A DNA stretch of 64,000 nt from Cephalotrichum gorgonifer (Eukaryota > Ascomycota > Sordariomycetes > Microascales > Microascaceae), in contig ONZQ02000002.1 of NCBI GenBank assembly GCA_900312665.1, positions 2,246,985 to 2,310,984 of the forward strand. The letters are read 5' to 3'. The translations under genes and the position numbers were made by a program. The notes under the pieces are model-generated. The model was not told the DNA's origin and did no database searches. It saw only the letters and a program-made list of their open reading frames with translations. Positions 45,989 through 58,394 of this stretch are shown here, piece by piece. Position 1 is the first letter of the stretch, and every line of letters starts with the position of its first letter.

Positions 45989-47419
45989 TTACAGGATCAC
46001 AAACACACATCCGACAGTCACCCCGAGACAGATCGCAACGGTCAGGAACGCCGCCGCCACCCTGTCCCTCGTCCCGATCGGCGGGAGCTCGAACTTATGC
46101 AGCGACTTCTGCCCTGCGTCCGGGTCCCCCTCGCTCGTGCCCCCCTCCTCGGCCGTCACCGGCGCCCTCCCGGCGCCGAGGCTGTACTGCACCGCTGCCA
46201 GCGCATTCATCTGCTCCCCCACGCCCGTGAACCCGTCGAACGTGCCCCTCGTCCAGTCCTGCCCGCACGCCGTCCCCGGGACGCCCCTGAACTCCTCCGG
46301 CGGGGGCGACCCGTCGCACGACGCCGCGGCCGCGGCGGCCGAGGCGCGGAGGAGCGGGCGGATGACCTCGGCCGTGTGCGGCGCGAGGTTCGTCGTCGAC
46401 GAGAGCCACCGGAGGAGGTACCCCTTGAAGCTCCTCTGGTCGATGTCGCAGATCTTGAAGGGCTCGCACGCCTGCTCGAACGCCACGCTCCCGTTGAAGA
46501 AGGTCTCGACCGTCTTCCCCAGCAGCCCGTCCAGCCGGGCCTTCCACTCCTCGCTCTCCGTAATGTTGTACATGACCGCCGCGCCGTGGAGGAAGATGCC
46601 GGCGTTGTACGACCACAGGATCCTGGTCGGGTCGGTGCAGCCGCTCTCGACGCCGGCGCCGTCCTCGACGGCGAAGTCGGGCTGAATGAAGTCCACGTCG
46701 ACCTGCCAGTCGTACACCTTCGCGGCCCAGTCCGCGTACGTCTGGTTCCCCGTGTACCGGGCCAGGCGCGAGGCGATGTTGAAGAAGCAGCCGTTCGAGA
46801 TGGAGTTCTTGTAGTTGAAGCCCCGGTTCAGCTGGAAGATCTGCCACCGGAGCCCGCCGCCGCAGGTGCCCTCGTCCCACCGCGAGACGTACAGGGTGAA
46901 GACGGCCTGGACGAGGGCGAGCCACTGGGGCTGGCCCGGGGGCGGGTTGGGGAAGTTGGTCTCGGCGGCGGACATGGCGGTCATGGCCCAGAAGCCCTGG
47001 TCGTCGTTGCCCTCGGTGCTGGTCTGGTTGCGGGGCATGAGGTCGTTGTCATCGCCGGACTGGTGGACGATGGCCTGCATGGTCACGTCGTTGTACGTGT
47101 CGTCGCCCGTTATGTGCCAGTACTCGACGAGGTGGCCGAACATGGCGCCGGCCTCCCACCAGAAGTAGGGGTCCGGGAGGTTTCCGGGGACGTCGCCGGT
47201 GTTGTTCCCCGTGTAGTACTTCATCAGGCCGAAAGCAACGGTCGAAGCGGCGTCCCTGATGGAGTCTGACATTAGGGGTTAGTGGATGGATGGCCCTCTC
47301 TCCACAAGAAGTAAGTAGCTATAACGGACGCACGCACCTGGGTCATCAAGGTTCATTTCGATCGCCGCGGCTGTCCTGAGCAGCCAGGCGACGGCTGAAA
47401 GCCATAATAACCTCACCAT
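45989..47419 (-). CDS. GH76 alpha-1,6-mannanase, Dfg5/Dcw1-like cell-wall protein
   Basis: Two exons, 47419-47338 and 47265-45989, 452 residues; phase-1 intron GTGCGT...ATGTCAG. The short first exon encodes a signal peptide (RLLWLSAVAWLLRTAAA). The GH76 motif WAM preceded by GNDDQGF contains the paired catalytic aspartates (about 115-116). PDPYFWWEAGAMFGHLVEYW, CGGGLRWQIF and WSYNAGIFLHGAA are further family blocks. Several N-x-S/T sites suggest glycosylation. The hydrophobic end (AAAFLTVAICLGVTVGCVFVIL) with a preceding Glu/Pro-rich stem fits a GPI signal or TM anchor. Dfg5/Dcw1 proteins act at the plasma membrane/cell wall in attaching GPI-anchored mannoproteins to wall glucan. Confidence 0.93.
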
Positions 47420-49928
47420 CGTGGGTGGAAATGTGGTAGAGGATGGATATGTGAGTGGGGAGTAGCTCGGATAGGAGCTCTCCGGGACTCGGTTGGATGG
47501 AGGTTATACGTCACCGTCCATCAGCGGTTCTTTTTCTACCAAGCCCACACACTCACACACACACACAAGTATCCTAAGTTTCGTTCCTTGGAGAGAAGTT
47601 ACTGCTTCCGGACGTGTCTGTCGGGTTGTCGCCACGGAACGATCGGGTGGAAGAGGTGCTGCTTTAGACCGCCTACACGAAGTCCACCAGGGCCAGAGAA
47701 CGTAGAGCGACCAAGAAAGGGAAGGGGAGAAAGGAATGAAGAAAATACGCCCGTGAAAAGACTGTCAAAGCCGAGAAGAGAAAAGAGATAGATAGAAAAA
47801 GAGTGGAATGCCAGTCCCAGGAATGCGAGTCTCCAGTACTCAAACAACGAATAATGATGATAATAATAAAAAAAAGAATGGAAATGCTTCAACGACAAGA
47901 AGCACGGCAGGCAAGCAGACAGACCAGCAGATCGGCAGAACAGATCCCCCCCGAAAGGACGTAAAAAGAAGAAGAAAAAGCGGGAAGGATGGAAGAAGGA
48001 GAAGGGAGAGAAAGGAATGCCGCTGTCAAGTCAAAGAGGTAGATGAGCTTGACGTGAGACTACAAGTATAGAGAGCAAGTAGTTCCCCCACCCTAGTTCA
48101 TGCAAGAGGTACATCGACGAGGGTCTGACCAGGTTCCAGGGGCCAAACTCCCGAGCTGTGACGAGGGCCCAGTCCGGGGCCTGTCAGGCTGGGATACATT
48201 CCCCGAGGCGCCCGGAGTCCATACATACCTAACTTTAGCAATTAGTAAGAGGAGCTCTGGCGGCGCGCAGTGCGTCTGGCTGCTCAACCTGAACAAGCCT
48301 TTCCGAATGCATCTCATCTCAATCCATGTCTCCGGATGCAGCACAGCGAAGCAACCTTGACAACTGCATACCCCGTCCTGGAATCTGGGGCGTGGGCCCG
48401 TCCGGAGTTTGTGTCACGGGCATTACCAGGGGCAAGCCAGGAGGCGTTCGTCCAAGCGACTAACCAGGATACACCGCATGCCATTCATTCCTGCGGCACA
48501 GAGGGAAGCCTGGACAGCAAACATGAAGAAGAAAAAAAAGGCCAGGTCCAGGCCTGTTTCACCCAAAGCCCGCTCCGCCTGTCACCGCCTCTCCGCATGC
48601 CTGTACTCGCACTGGCATTGAAGCTAGGCGAATGGAAAGGGGAAGGATAAGGGGTTAGGGCTGTGCTGTGCTTGGATGTTTTGTAGTACAAGTAGTATTA
48701 TAGGTTTAGGTTGTGGAATGGACGTTGTGAAACTGTTCGAGTTTCCAACCATGCACGGCACGCGCCGGACGTGCGCCCGTTTAGGAAATAGGTACGTACC
48801 TGACCTCCGCCTGCGGGACCGGGAACCGAAAACCAAAACCAACCACCACCAAGAATTCCCTTTCCATCCAGCTCAACCTGTAACAACAACCCCGTAATAC
48901 TGGGAGGGCAACAATTACTTGGAGTGGAACAACGAAATAAATCTGTAATAATCTACTCTCTCTCACACCAAGCGTATCTGCTACTTTCCTTTACTGTGCC
49001 CCCGGGGAGGGAATAGTATAACGTTAAATACACATATCCCACCCAAACCCGGCGCTACAATTCCCGGAACGGCTCCTCCCGGATAGGCCGGGTATAGCCC
49101 CGGGAGACAGACGGCCGGGGCAGCCAAGTCCCGACCCTCATATAGTAAACACATACTTGTACGCGTAGTACACGACGTAACCTGCCCCTGCATTGCATCT
49201 CACCGCCCGCCAATAATACCTTGCCCCCAGATGCTTGTTTCCTCCCCATCGCTTCTCTTGGCAGGGGTCTTCGTCCCAGCCAAGACTCCTCTTAATATTC
49301 ATTCGATTTCCTTGATCCCCAGATCCGCCCTCCGATCGCCCGCGAATCTGCTCCCCCCTCCCCCCCCTTTCCATATCCGTGCTTGTACAAAGTATAAGCT
49401 TATAAGCTTACTTGGCTCGCCACGTCACCCACTCCTCGCTCCGAACATCCCCTGCAAACCGAGTCCTAGAACCCTTCTTGAGCAGAGTGCAAATTACAGA
49501 GCGCAGATCGTATATAAATGGGCAAGGGGGAAGCATCCAACGGAAACAAGGAGACCAAGTATTAAGTCTTTTTTAGATTATGACTTCCACCCTCATTCAT
49601 GCCTTACTCCTTCGTCCCCTTCCTCTATCCTCTGCCTAGACTTCTGCTGTTCCGCCTGCCTCCGACCTAGCCTTCCCCCTTTCCCAAGCGCCCACCCTCC
49701 CCAAGCCCCCCCCCCCAAAACATTCCCGTTTACCACGGCCCTCCTACCTGAGTCGTTACCCCGAATGCTTTCCAAAAACCCAAAGTCTATACCCCCCCGC
49801 CCTGCTTCCCTCCCTCGTCCACACCCTATCACAGGGCCAAGGGGGCCTTGCTTTTTATTGTTTCTTCCAACGCCATGGAAATGTAAAGGAACATAAATAT
49901 AAAACGCCCCAGGTCCCATGAAAAATCA
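47420..49928. other. Gene-free interval (2.5 kb)
   Basis: Left part is upstream of the GH76 gene, right part downstream of the 5-phosphatase gene. No supportable gene. An (AC)n tract lies at about 47545-47567. Octamers TACAAGTA/TACTTGTA occur at 48061-48068, 48687-48694 and 49154-49161. The stretch 49620-49860 is strongly C-rich. Confidence 0.5.
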
Positions 49929-52900
49929 TCATTCCCTATGCCGGCTCGTACTCCTATTCACCCTCCGGGTCGCCTTCACCAGCGTCCGGCTGGTCTCCTC
50001 GTCGTAGCCGATCACCAACATGAGGTAGTGTAGCCTTTTTTCCCACCCTGGTTAGCACTCGTAGAGAAAAAAAGAGGCAGAAAAAGGCTGGAGGGACTTA
50101 AAAAGAAAAGGCGGCTGGGGAGGTAACTCACTTCTCATCCATAAGCCTCCTCTCCCTCACCTCCTCAAACGCCACCATGCACTCCGCCCACACCTCCGCC
50201 CTCCTCACCGGGTCCACCTTCTTCACCGTAAACTTGAACCGCCCCGTCACGGGCCGGTGGTCCGACACCCTCACCTCGTGCCTCTTGTAGTCCATCTGCT
50301 GCACCCGGCCCTCCCTGCCGCGGTACAGCAGCCTGTCGCACCACGCCGGCGACCTCTTCTTCTCGCTGGTGTCGTACGTGTCCGTGCCCACGTCGTACTT
50401 GTACGTTGGCGCGAACGTAATGGGCAGCTCCTCGAACGCCCGCAGCCGGAACGCCGGGTTCCGCCGCCGCGCCACCAGCAGCTGGTCCCGCTCGAGCAGC
50501 TTCGACAGGTTGTTCGCCTTGACCGCCATCACCACCGTGTCGCGCGACATCGTGTCGATCCGGTAGTTCAGGTCGCCGTTCAGGAGACACAGCTCGTGGT
50601 CGAGGATCATCGTGCCGTCGCCCCCGCCCACGTATCGGTCCTGTCGCGTCGTCGAATCGCGCTCCGACGGGAGTATCGCCGCATCCAGGATCGCCGCGAT
50701 GTCCGTGTGGCGCGCGTTGGCATGTGCTTGACCCGCCGCCAGATGGCAGTTGACGAGGCAGACGGAGGTGTCATCTATCGTGAACCGGATGATCACAGCG
50801 CCCTACAAGTGTACACATGTTAGCCGTTAACGGTCCTTGTCATCCTCCACAGACTGACTGGTATTCCGTGTGGGGTGGCCGGGGCGTCTTCCTTACCTTG
50901 TTCCCGTGAAGACCACCCATGCCGCGCTTGACCTCGGCGTTCTTCAGGTCTGAGATCCTGTCCCGGACGGTAGACTTGACGAATACGCACGTGAAAAGGC
51001 CGACCATGTGTGACGTCTGGAGCAGGTGCCAGATATCATCCGCCGGCATGTAATCGTCGAGGCTCTGGAGAAGGAAGTCCCGCCAGTCCCGATACTGGTG
51101 GCTCATCCGTTCCTGATCCGAGCCTTCCTTCTTCTCTTTCTTCTTCACCTTCAAAAACCGTTCTGTTCCCTGCGCGTTAGCAGCCATCTCCCAGCACCTT
51201 GTTCATCTCGGTTTAACTACTTACTCGCCGTGGCCGTCTTGTCCTCCAAGTCAACAAGCTCTTGGAACCCAAAGACCAGGATATCCGCCTTGCCGCTGCT
51301 CTGCAATAGGCCCTGGATAAACCCTGCGTCCGAGTCCGAGTACCGGAGACTGTGTGGCGTCGACGCTCCCGCGTTCCACGTCATGATCATAGCCCTGAGG
51401 TCCTGGAACTGGCAGTACTTGACGTCCACCGCCTTCATCTTCTCGTCGAGCCAGTCGTCCTGCAGCAGTCCATCCCACACGCGGATCATGTTGTCGGCTC
51501 CAAGGGAGATGACTTGCATCCGATCGACTCGATAGGCACTCGACTCGTCCGCAATGAGCTTGATGACGGGGTTCTCATGGGCGTGCCACTCCTTCTTGAT
51601 CACCCAGGGCGCCTTGCTCGTGTCGTAGACGCAGATCCGCCCGGTGTTATACGCCGCCCACACGTACTCTCCCACCGTCGCTAGCGAGTTGATCTTGTGG
51701 GTACTGACGTTGAAGACGCCGGTGCACGAGAAGTCCCGTCGCGAGTACACGCTGACCTTGCCGTCAGAATGCCCGAAGAAAACCTTGTCGGGGTCTGATT
51801 TCATGATCGCGCCCGCCGTAACTTCGCCGGCCGAGTCCTGCATCAGCGGCCGGATGAGCACTTGGAACTTGGCCTTGCCGCTCACACTAGGCTCGAATAC
51901 CCGGATCTCCCTCCCCGTGGCATGCCACAGGTGATCGCCCACGACCATGGAGAACGTGTGGCCCTTCGGTACCCGGTAGATCTGCGTCGGGTGGTTGCCG
52001 AGGTTCGGCGTCAACTGGTCCGTCGGTCCCCAAACGTGAAGCGCGCCGCCGTCATCCAGCGTCCATAGTTCGTTGTAGTGTCGATATATCTTGATGATCT
52101 CCTGTCGCCCATGAGCTCCCGGCTTGGTGGACATTATGGCCTGCGAGACAACCTCCACCTCCATGAGGTCGCCAACGTTATTCCCGATCCACAGCCGAGC
52201 CCCTTCTTCGTCGACACTCGCGCCCGGTTTGAAGATCGCCGCCGTGCCCTTGACGCCTTCTCCATGCGAGAAGCTCGCCAAGAGCTCGCCGTCATGCACG
52301 TCCCACACTCTGGTCAAATGCCCAACGCTACAAACAAACTGGCCGCATACGTCGATAACTTTGGCGTCGTATCTGATGGGAATCTCGTATGTTCCTTGCT
52401 TGAAATACGGTGGCTGTCTGTTGATCCTAGACGTGTCCGGATAAGAGGTTGCTTGTGCCGAGGCTTCAGCGCGGGGCGGGGCCGCAACGGGCGCTGGCGG
52501 TAAGCTGGAAACGGGCCTCGCTGTAGATGGTGCTCGTTGCAGGGCCGGCGCAGGTTTTGTAGACGATCGGATGGGCGGGGGAGGAAGGTCCCGAGACGGT
52601 GTGGATACGATACGTCCAGACATTGATGATGCAGGAGGCGCTGGCGTGCCATCGCCATGGTGGTAGTCAGTCGAGGGGTGATTGGCGTTGGGGCGGGGTG
52701 GGCGTGGAGGTGGGGGCTTCGTAGCACTATGTATCGGCGGAGGACGTACAGCCGGATCGGCCGCAACGTGGGGTCTGGATGGAATGGAAGGACGCTGGTT
52801 TCCGGTGAGCTGGGGGGGGATAAAACTCCTGCGACGGGACACAGTCTCCGGCTCTCGTCCGCGCTCGGGCTGCGCGGGGGAGTAGGAGGGAGGTGGCCCG

Positions 52901-53829
52901 GCACGGAACGAAGTCCCGTATTCAGACTGTGGCCTGGGCCGCCGAGGTACCGGTGGAGGTGCCTCGTCTTCGCTGCTGTTAGGACTAGTGGGAGGACTGC
53001 TGAAGGGAGAGGTGCCTTGGGCCGCCCGCGCACGCTCTACGTGGCCGTTTTGTCGAGCACCGGCGCCGGCGGAGGCCGAAGGTTTAGGCGGTATAACTGG
53101 CTTCTCGGCTCGGTTTATAGGCGGAGGTACAGGCTTAGGGGTCTCTCTCTTGAAGTCGCCGGATCGTCGAGGCGGCGGAGGGGACGGGGGGTTGGATCCT
53201 CCTGACCGCGGGGTCAGCCTCGAATCGGGTGTGGGAGAATGTGCCCGGCCCGAGATCTTGATAGCTCGTGGCGAAGCAGGAGCGGGGGAGACGATGGAGT
53301 CGGGATTGAGAAAGGCGGAATGGTCGGCGTGGTCAATATTCATTACCCTTGCCTTTGGGGGTGACAGCGGCGGCTGTACCATGACCGAGGGCGTGCGGCG
53401 TAGCGGGCGCGGAAGGTCGGCAGGTTGGTGGGGAAGGGTGGCGGATCGACTCAGAGATCGGGGCCATGGAGATTCCTCTTGCGAAGATGGCTTGAGCGTG
53501 GAGACAGGGGGTACCGGCTTGGGCGCGAGAGGGCGCGGAGGCGCGGCTTTGTGTTCCAGCTTCCCATCTCGTGAAGCGGCAGGCGGCGGCGGGGGAGCGG
53601 GCTTGGATGGGGAAACGGATCGAGGTGGAGGAGGCTGCGGGGGCGCTTCCTTAGTCTTGTTCATCTTCTCGAAATGCGAGAGTAAGGAAGAGACGGGCCT
53701 CTGGGATACGGTTAGCACTCTTTCGTTCGAGCCGGGCGACGGGGAGGAGCCGGCCGGGCGGGGGAGGTGGAGGGGGGAAAGACTAACAAGGGGCGAGGCA
53801 TCCTGCCCGGCCTCAGTGGGATTGTCCAT
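49929..53829 (-). CDS. Inositol-polyphosphate 5-phosphatase with WD40-like domain
   Basis: Four exons, 53829-51225, 51162-50897, 50802-50132 and 50034-49929, 1215 residues. The first about 470 residues are Pro/Ser-rich with PPPP runs and are probably disordered. Residues about 490-840 form beta-propeller-like repeats (TRVWDVHDGELLASF, LWTLDDGGALHVWG, VISLGADNMIRVWDG). The IPPc phosphatase domain follows: MTWNAG, FGFQELVDLED, NGDLNYRI, SPAWCDRLLYRG and SDHRPV carry the catalytic Mg2+, Asn, Asp and His residues of the family. Splice joins restore TATAKRFLKVKKK and HGNKGAVIIRF. The enzyme removes the 5-phosphate from inositol phosphates or phosphoinositides; propeller-plus-IPPc proteins occur in fungi and plants. 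Last exon is short (35 codons). Confidence 0.93.
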
Positions 53830-55400
53830 GGTCCACCGGCTGCAAATTGCCCATAACAGACCCGAGATGGGTAGGTACGAGTATGGGGAGATAGGAAGGT
53901 GAATAGGTCGGGATGGAATCGATTAAAGGTGATAGCGGCATGCGGGCATCATAGCGCGGCCAAAGAGAGTCGTCCGGCGCAGGCGCTCGGTTGGGGTCGG
54001 GGCCAAGAGAGTGGCAGCGGCGACTGTACCGTCCGCGATGTGATGGGGACTGACGATGTGGGTTGGAATCGTGGCTGTAGTAACGACGGTGGGAGGTTCG
54101 ACTCGGCTTGGCCAAGCATAGTGGTGTACTCCGGCTAGAAGGAAGTATTCTGTACGTGTACGGTTGAGGTCGAGATCGAACTTGGGGGCTGAGGCCAAGG
54201 TCAAGACCGAGATCGAGATCGAGATCGAGAGGTGGGCTCGCGGGATGTCGTCGGCACTCGGGATGGTTGAGGATTCGATGTCCGCCTACGCAGGCTCATT
54301 TGAGGACGAGTGTCAGAGTCGCCGCAGGTGTGTGGTAGACAGTTCCCGTCCATGCGGAGCCAGATTATGCCCTCGCGTAAGGCAAGAAGAGTAACTCGTA
54401 TGAACGGGGCGGCAGGTTGGGGCTATAGTAGAAGCACCGGTATTATGGATGGATCTAATAGTTGGTGGAGGGGGGGTGCGGCCTATTTAGTGAGTTTTGG
54501 CTGGAAGTGGAAACGGAAGTGGAATGAAGGAAGAATAGAGATCCGCCTGCGAACAGTTTCTAAGTCGAGTGACAATGGTACTGGAAGTTTTGGACAGAAA
54601 TTTGCAAGGCAAGCTAAGGTGGGAAAGGTACTAGGACTTCGTAGCGGGGCCCCGCGAGCCCATGGATGTCAAATACAAGTACTTGTCTTCGTGTGCAAGC
54701 AAATTACAGGGCCAGGAAGCGCTCCGTTTTAAAGCTAGACTCTGTGCAGATTCCGACCGACGATCGATCCGCTTACACGAACTCCGCCACCATTACCACG
54801 GGATTCTTCGACGACCCAGTGCCGGTTTTCGCTCCCTCTACTCCGTATATATATCCGCCTCGACCAACTAGGCACTAGCACTGACTAGAGGTGTTTCGCA
54901 TTCCAAGCCAGCTCCTTGATGACATATACACCTACCTGTAGCCTGGAACCAGGTCTTTGTACGTCCAAGTATGGCTCAGCTTTGCCAAAATGACAAGCTA
55001 CAAGGATTGTAATGCACCAGGACGTGGGTCAAGAGATTTCTCTTGTCGACACCCTGAAAAGACGAGTAATCCTCCTTCTGTGCATGTCGGGATAAAGGCA
55101 ACCCTGTTTGTCGTAGTCGAGTGACATCCCTGTCCAAGTAGTAGGCAGGCCACAACAAGTATTAAGTGGAGCCCGAAAGTGGTACATGAGAAAGACCCCT
55201 GGTCGGCTGGTAGGGATGGCGGGTTATGTCAGCTGGTTTGTTAATTCATCATTCATCATTCAATCAGCTCAGTCTTGGTAGCATTGCATCCTGACAACCA
55301 CCAAGCTCGTGTAAAATACCTTCAACTTTGCTCACCGAACTCTCCCAACCCCATCACTGACTCAATCGCCTCTGTCGCGTCTACCACTCCCCAACTAACC
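53830..55400. promoter_or_regulatory. Shared upstream region of 5-phosphatase and DUF4748-like genes
   Basis: 1.57 kb between divergent start codons with no gene seen. A (GAGATC)n run is at 54209-54230, with a related stretch at about 54169-54178. A TACAAGTA octamer lies at 54674-54681. Confidence 0.45.
54209..54230. repeat. Short (GAGATC)n simple repeat
   Basis: Three and two-thirds copies of the hexamer in the upstream DNA of the 5-phosphatase gene. Confidence 0.85.
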
Positions 55401-55963
55401 ATGAACACCGTAAGCTTTCGGTCTAGGTCCCTACGATCTGCGGTAGTACACCCCGCCAGCTAACCACCTCGGCTCATGCTCCCAGGCTCGATCATTCTGG
55501 TACGCGCCGTCCCAGTATTCTCCCCCGCCAACCTGCTTTTGCAAGAGCTGACATTTCTAGGCTCGGCTGGGGCTCCCTCTGTGTCGGCAAGTCTCCCGAA
55601 TCCTCATTCCCCCCTCGCGTCCCCCCGCGCCCGACCAGCAGCTAACAACCCCCCGAAGCCGGCGGCGGAGCCTACTACTTCGCGAAGAAGTCCATCAACG
55701 CCGACCGCGCCGCAAACATCGAACAAGTCCGCCGAAAGAAGGCCATGCAGGAGGAGCTCGTCAGGTCAGAAGCCCTCGCCAACTCCAACGGCACCAACGA
55801 GCCGCCCCGCACCGACGCCGTGGCCTCGCCCTCTCAGGAGTCAAGCCAGGACCCCGCGCCCACGAGGCATGCGCCGGAGAATGAGAGCCAGAGGGTATAC
55901 GAGAAGAGTAAATACGAGGCCTCGAAGCCCTATGTAAGCCGCAAAGGGGATAGGTTCGCCTAG
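55401..55963 (+). CDS. Small membrane protein, DUF4748-like
   Basis: Four exons, three of them tiny: 55401-55409 (9 nt), 55486-55499 (14 nt), 55561-55586 (26 nt) and 55659-55963, 117 residues. The third intron starts GCAAGT rather than GT. Together they encode MNTARSFWLGWGSLCVAGG then GAYYFAKKSINADRA, the hydrophobic and conserved block of this family, followed by a charged helix (EQVRRKKAMQEEL) and a disordered tail ending RKGDRFA. The hydrophobic N-terminus (about residues 7-24) may be a membrane anchor, perhaps mitochondrial, but location is inferred. A single-frame search starting at 55745 would miss the conserved part. No function is known. Confidence 0.85.
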
Positions 55964-56527
55964 TACGGTGCTGCTCGCGGGACGACCTCCTTGCGCCATG
56001 GCTTTGCCTCAGGGAGCGAACCTTCGGGGAAAAGCGGAACGGCGCCATAATCATAGCCGACGGGCTTGTAACAACATTATGAAGAATACTGTTTACGGTA
56101 GCGGCGTCAAAAAATACCACTCATTTAACATCGCCTTCCCATAACCTTGGACCTCCGCAATGCATTATACCGTCATATGTACGCCGTCAATCTTGAAAGT
56201 GTAGATCGCTGCCCCTTCCCTCCCAGCAGCCGAAGAGTACATTCACGTCACCAAATTTTTGAGCTCGCCCGTATCTTATCAGATTGTCCGAAGAATATCC
56301 GCATCGCAACTCGTATGAGTAGCTTTCCAGGCGCACCTTAAACTTATTAAACTCCCCTCCGTTTTGGCCAAGCCTTCCACTCGGTCTCACACGCCAACAA
56401 TGACACCTTGACATTCCGCCGTAAGCTTCGAGCGCGCCCGAAACTCTTCCACCTCCCCTCCTCTCCTTCTTCTCCCCCCCTCTTCTCCCCCCCTCTTCCT
56501 CCCCCTCCTTCTCCCAAGCTAAGCGAC
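55964..56527. other. Intergenic region, pyrimidine-rich right end
   Basis: About 560 bases. The run 56450-56515 is almost pure C/T and lies just upstream of the next ATG, as is common at filamentous fungal promoters. No gene was seen. Confidence 0.5.
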
Positions 56528-58394
56528 ATGGCGTCCCCCGAGTTCGCAATCGCAAAGGCACACCTCTCCGCCGCGCTCCTCCGCAAAGACCACGTCCTCC
56601 CCGCCTGCACCCGCGACGACGTCGGCACCTTCAACTCCCTCTTCAACGACGTCGTGAACCGATGCTCCCCGCAAAATGTTCAGGTTTGGCACATCCCCCA
56701 GGCACCGTGATGGTCTCCTCCCCGCCCTCCATGCGTGGCATTTATGCGCATGGCTCTATACACACATGCACATACACATACATATGTGCAGCCGGGGTAG
56801 TAGTAGCGGGCAGAGAGGTCCCGCTTTCCTTATAGGACGTTAGGTTTGCTAAAGTTGTTCTCGTGGAACCTCACAGAAATGCAAGCGCTGGATCCTAAAG
56901 GACGTGGTCGCGTCCCCCGCGAGGGCCACCGCTCTGGGCAAGTACCTCGTCGCCGCCGCGAACTCGTTCGTCGACGGCGCGGGCGGTCGCCCCTCGGCGA
57001 AGAGGAAGAGGCTGCACGTCCTATATCTCCTGCACGACGTGCTGTACCACACGCTCCGGCGGCACCCCGGTAACGACGACTTCGCGAGGAGCATCCGAGG
57101 GTGCCTGGAGCCGCTGTTCTCGAGCGTCGCCTCATTCCCCGGTGTACCCAAGCACACGGCGAGGATCCTCGATCTCTTAGCATTCTGGGACGAGAAGCGC
57201 CTATTTGACGCCGATGTGGTCGCGAAGCTTCGTGCTCTCGTCGAGGCGGCGGCAGCCGAGAAGGGCAATGCCACGAGCAAAGACGCCCCACAAACAGCCA
57301 CCTCGGAAGCCTTTAGCAAGCTGCCAAAGGAGGCCCCGTTTATTCTCCCATCCGTCCACGGAGACCCGTCCATGGCCTGGTTCGACCTCCCCGCCGCCAA
57401 CTGGCTCCCCCACCTAGCCCCCAACTCGACAAAGCCGATGAAGCCCGACATGATAAAGCCCCTGCAGTTCGCGCAGGGCCCCGCCGACAAGCCCGTCGTC
57501 GAGGCTGTGAAGACACTCCTCGCCAAGGTGGACCAGCTGTTCTCGAAGGGCAGGACGTGGGACGAGCACGCGGACATGAACGAGATGGGCGAGAGTGTTA
57601 TCCTCGACGAGGTGACCGGGGAGGTCGTCGGGGGGGAGACCTACTACGGCTGGTCGAGGGGTTTCTGCAAGAAGATGAAGGACAGGCGAACTGGCCCGGA
57701 GGGCCAAGGCGACCGCTCCAGAGGCCGTTCCCGCTCGCGGTCTGACAGCCGATCGAGCCGGTCGAGCTACCGCTCCGGTAGTAGCACCTCGGCCCAGAAA
57801 CACAAGCGCAGGAGGCTCTCCCGCTCGTATAGCCGCAGCCGCAGCCGCAGTCGCAGCCAAAGCGGGACGAGAAGTCCCCGGCGGAGAACAGACGCTCCCC
57901 GCGGAAGAAATGGTCGGAGTCGCAGCCCGGATCGGCACCGGCGGTCTCGCTCACCCTCAGGGCGAAGGGTGCGGTCGAGGACGCCCTCGCCATCGCGATA
58001 CAGGACGGAACGCCGGTACGGACGGAGTCCCTCACCTCGAACCGACACCCCGCCCGCTCAGGCGCCCTTCTATCCCAGCGTGCCCCCCGTGCCTCCTCCA
58101 GGCCAGCAGATCCCGCCGCCACCACAGCATCAACAGTACCCCATGCCGCCCATGCCGCCCATTCCGCCGCCACCGTACGGATACACTGGCCAGTGGCCAC
58201 CTCCACCGCCACCGCCGCCGCCCTTTCAGCCCGGCGGGTTCGCGCGGGGATGGAATGCGGGCGCGCCGCCTCCCGCGCCGCCTCCGGGGCCGCCTGCCTG
58301 GGGAGGAGGTCAGAACCAGCAGTTCAACCACGGCCGGGGGGGCGGCAACTACCGTGGAGACTACGGGAGGGGGGCGAGAGGTAGGGGGTGGTAA
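56528..58394 (+). CDS. CID-domain, SR-rich protein (CHERP/SCAF-like)
   Basis: Two exons, 56528-56683 and 56877-58394, 557 residues. The intron donor is GTTTGG, weak, but the phase-0 join NVQKCKRWILKDVV keeps the helical CID going. The CID (about residues 5-150) contains KRLHVLYLLHDVLYHT, like domains that bind the RNA polymerase II C-terminal domain. A middle segment (LPSVHGDPSMAWFDLPAANWLPHL) and YYGWSRGFCKKMKDRR resemble CHERP-type splicing factors. Residues about 265-395 are Arg/Ser-rich; then come Pro-rich runs and a C-terminal Gly/Arg-rich (RGG-like) tail. A nuclear role in pre-mRNA processing coupled to transcription is inferred from the architecture. Confidence 0.88.

Noticed and set aside
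45923..47269. 448-codon open frame on the plus strand
   Set aside because: Antisense shadow of the GH76 gene; Arg/Val/Gly-rich translation of GC-rich DNA without motifs.
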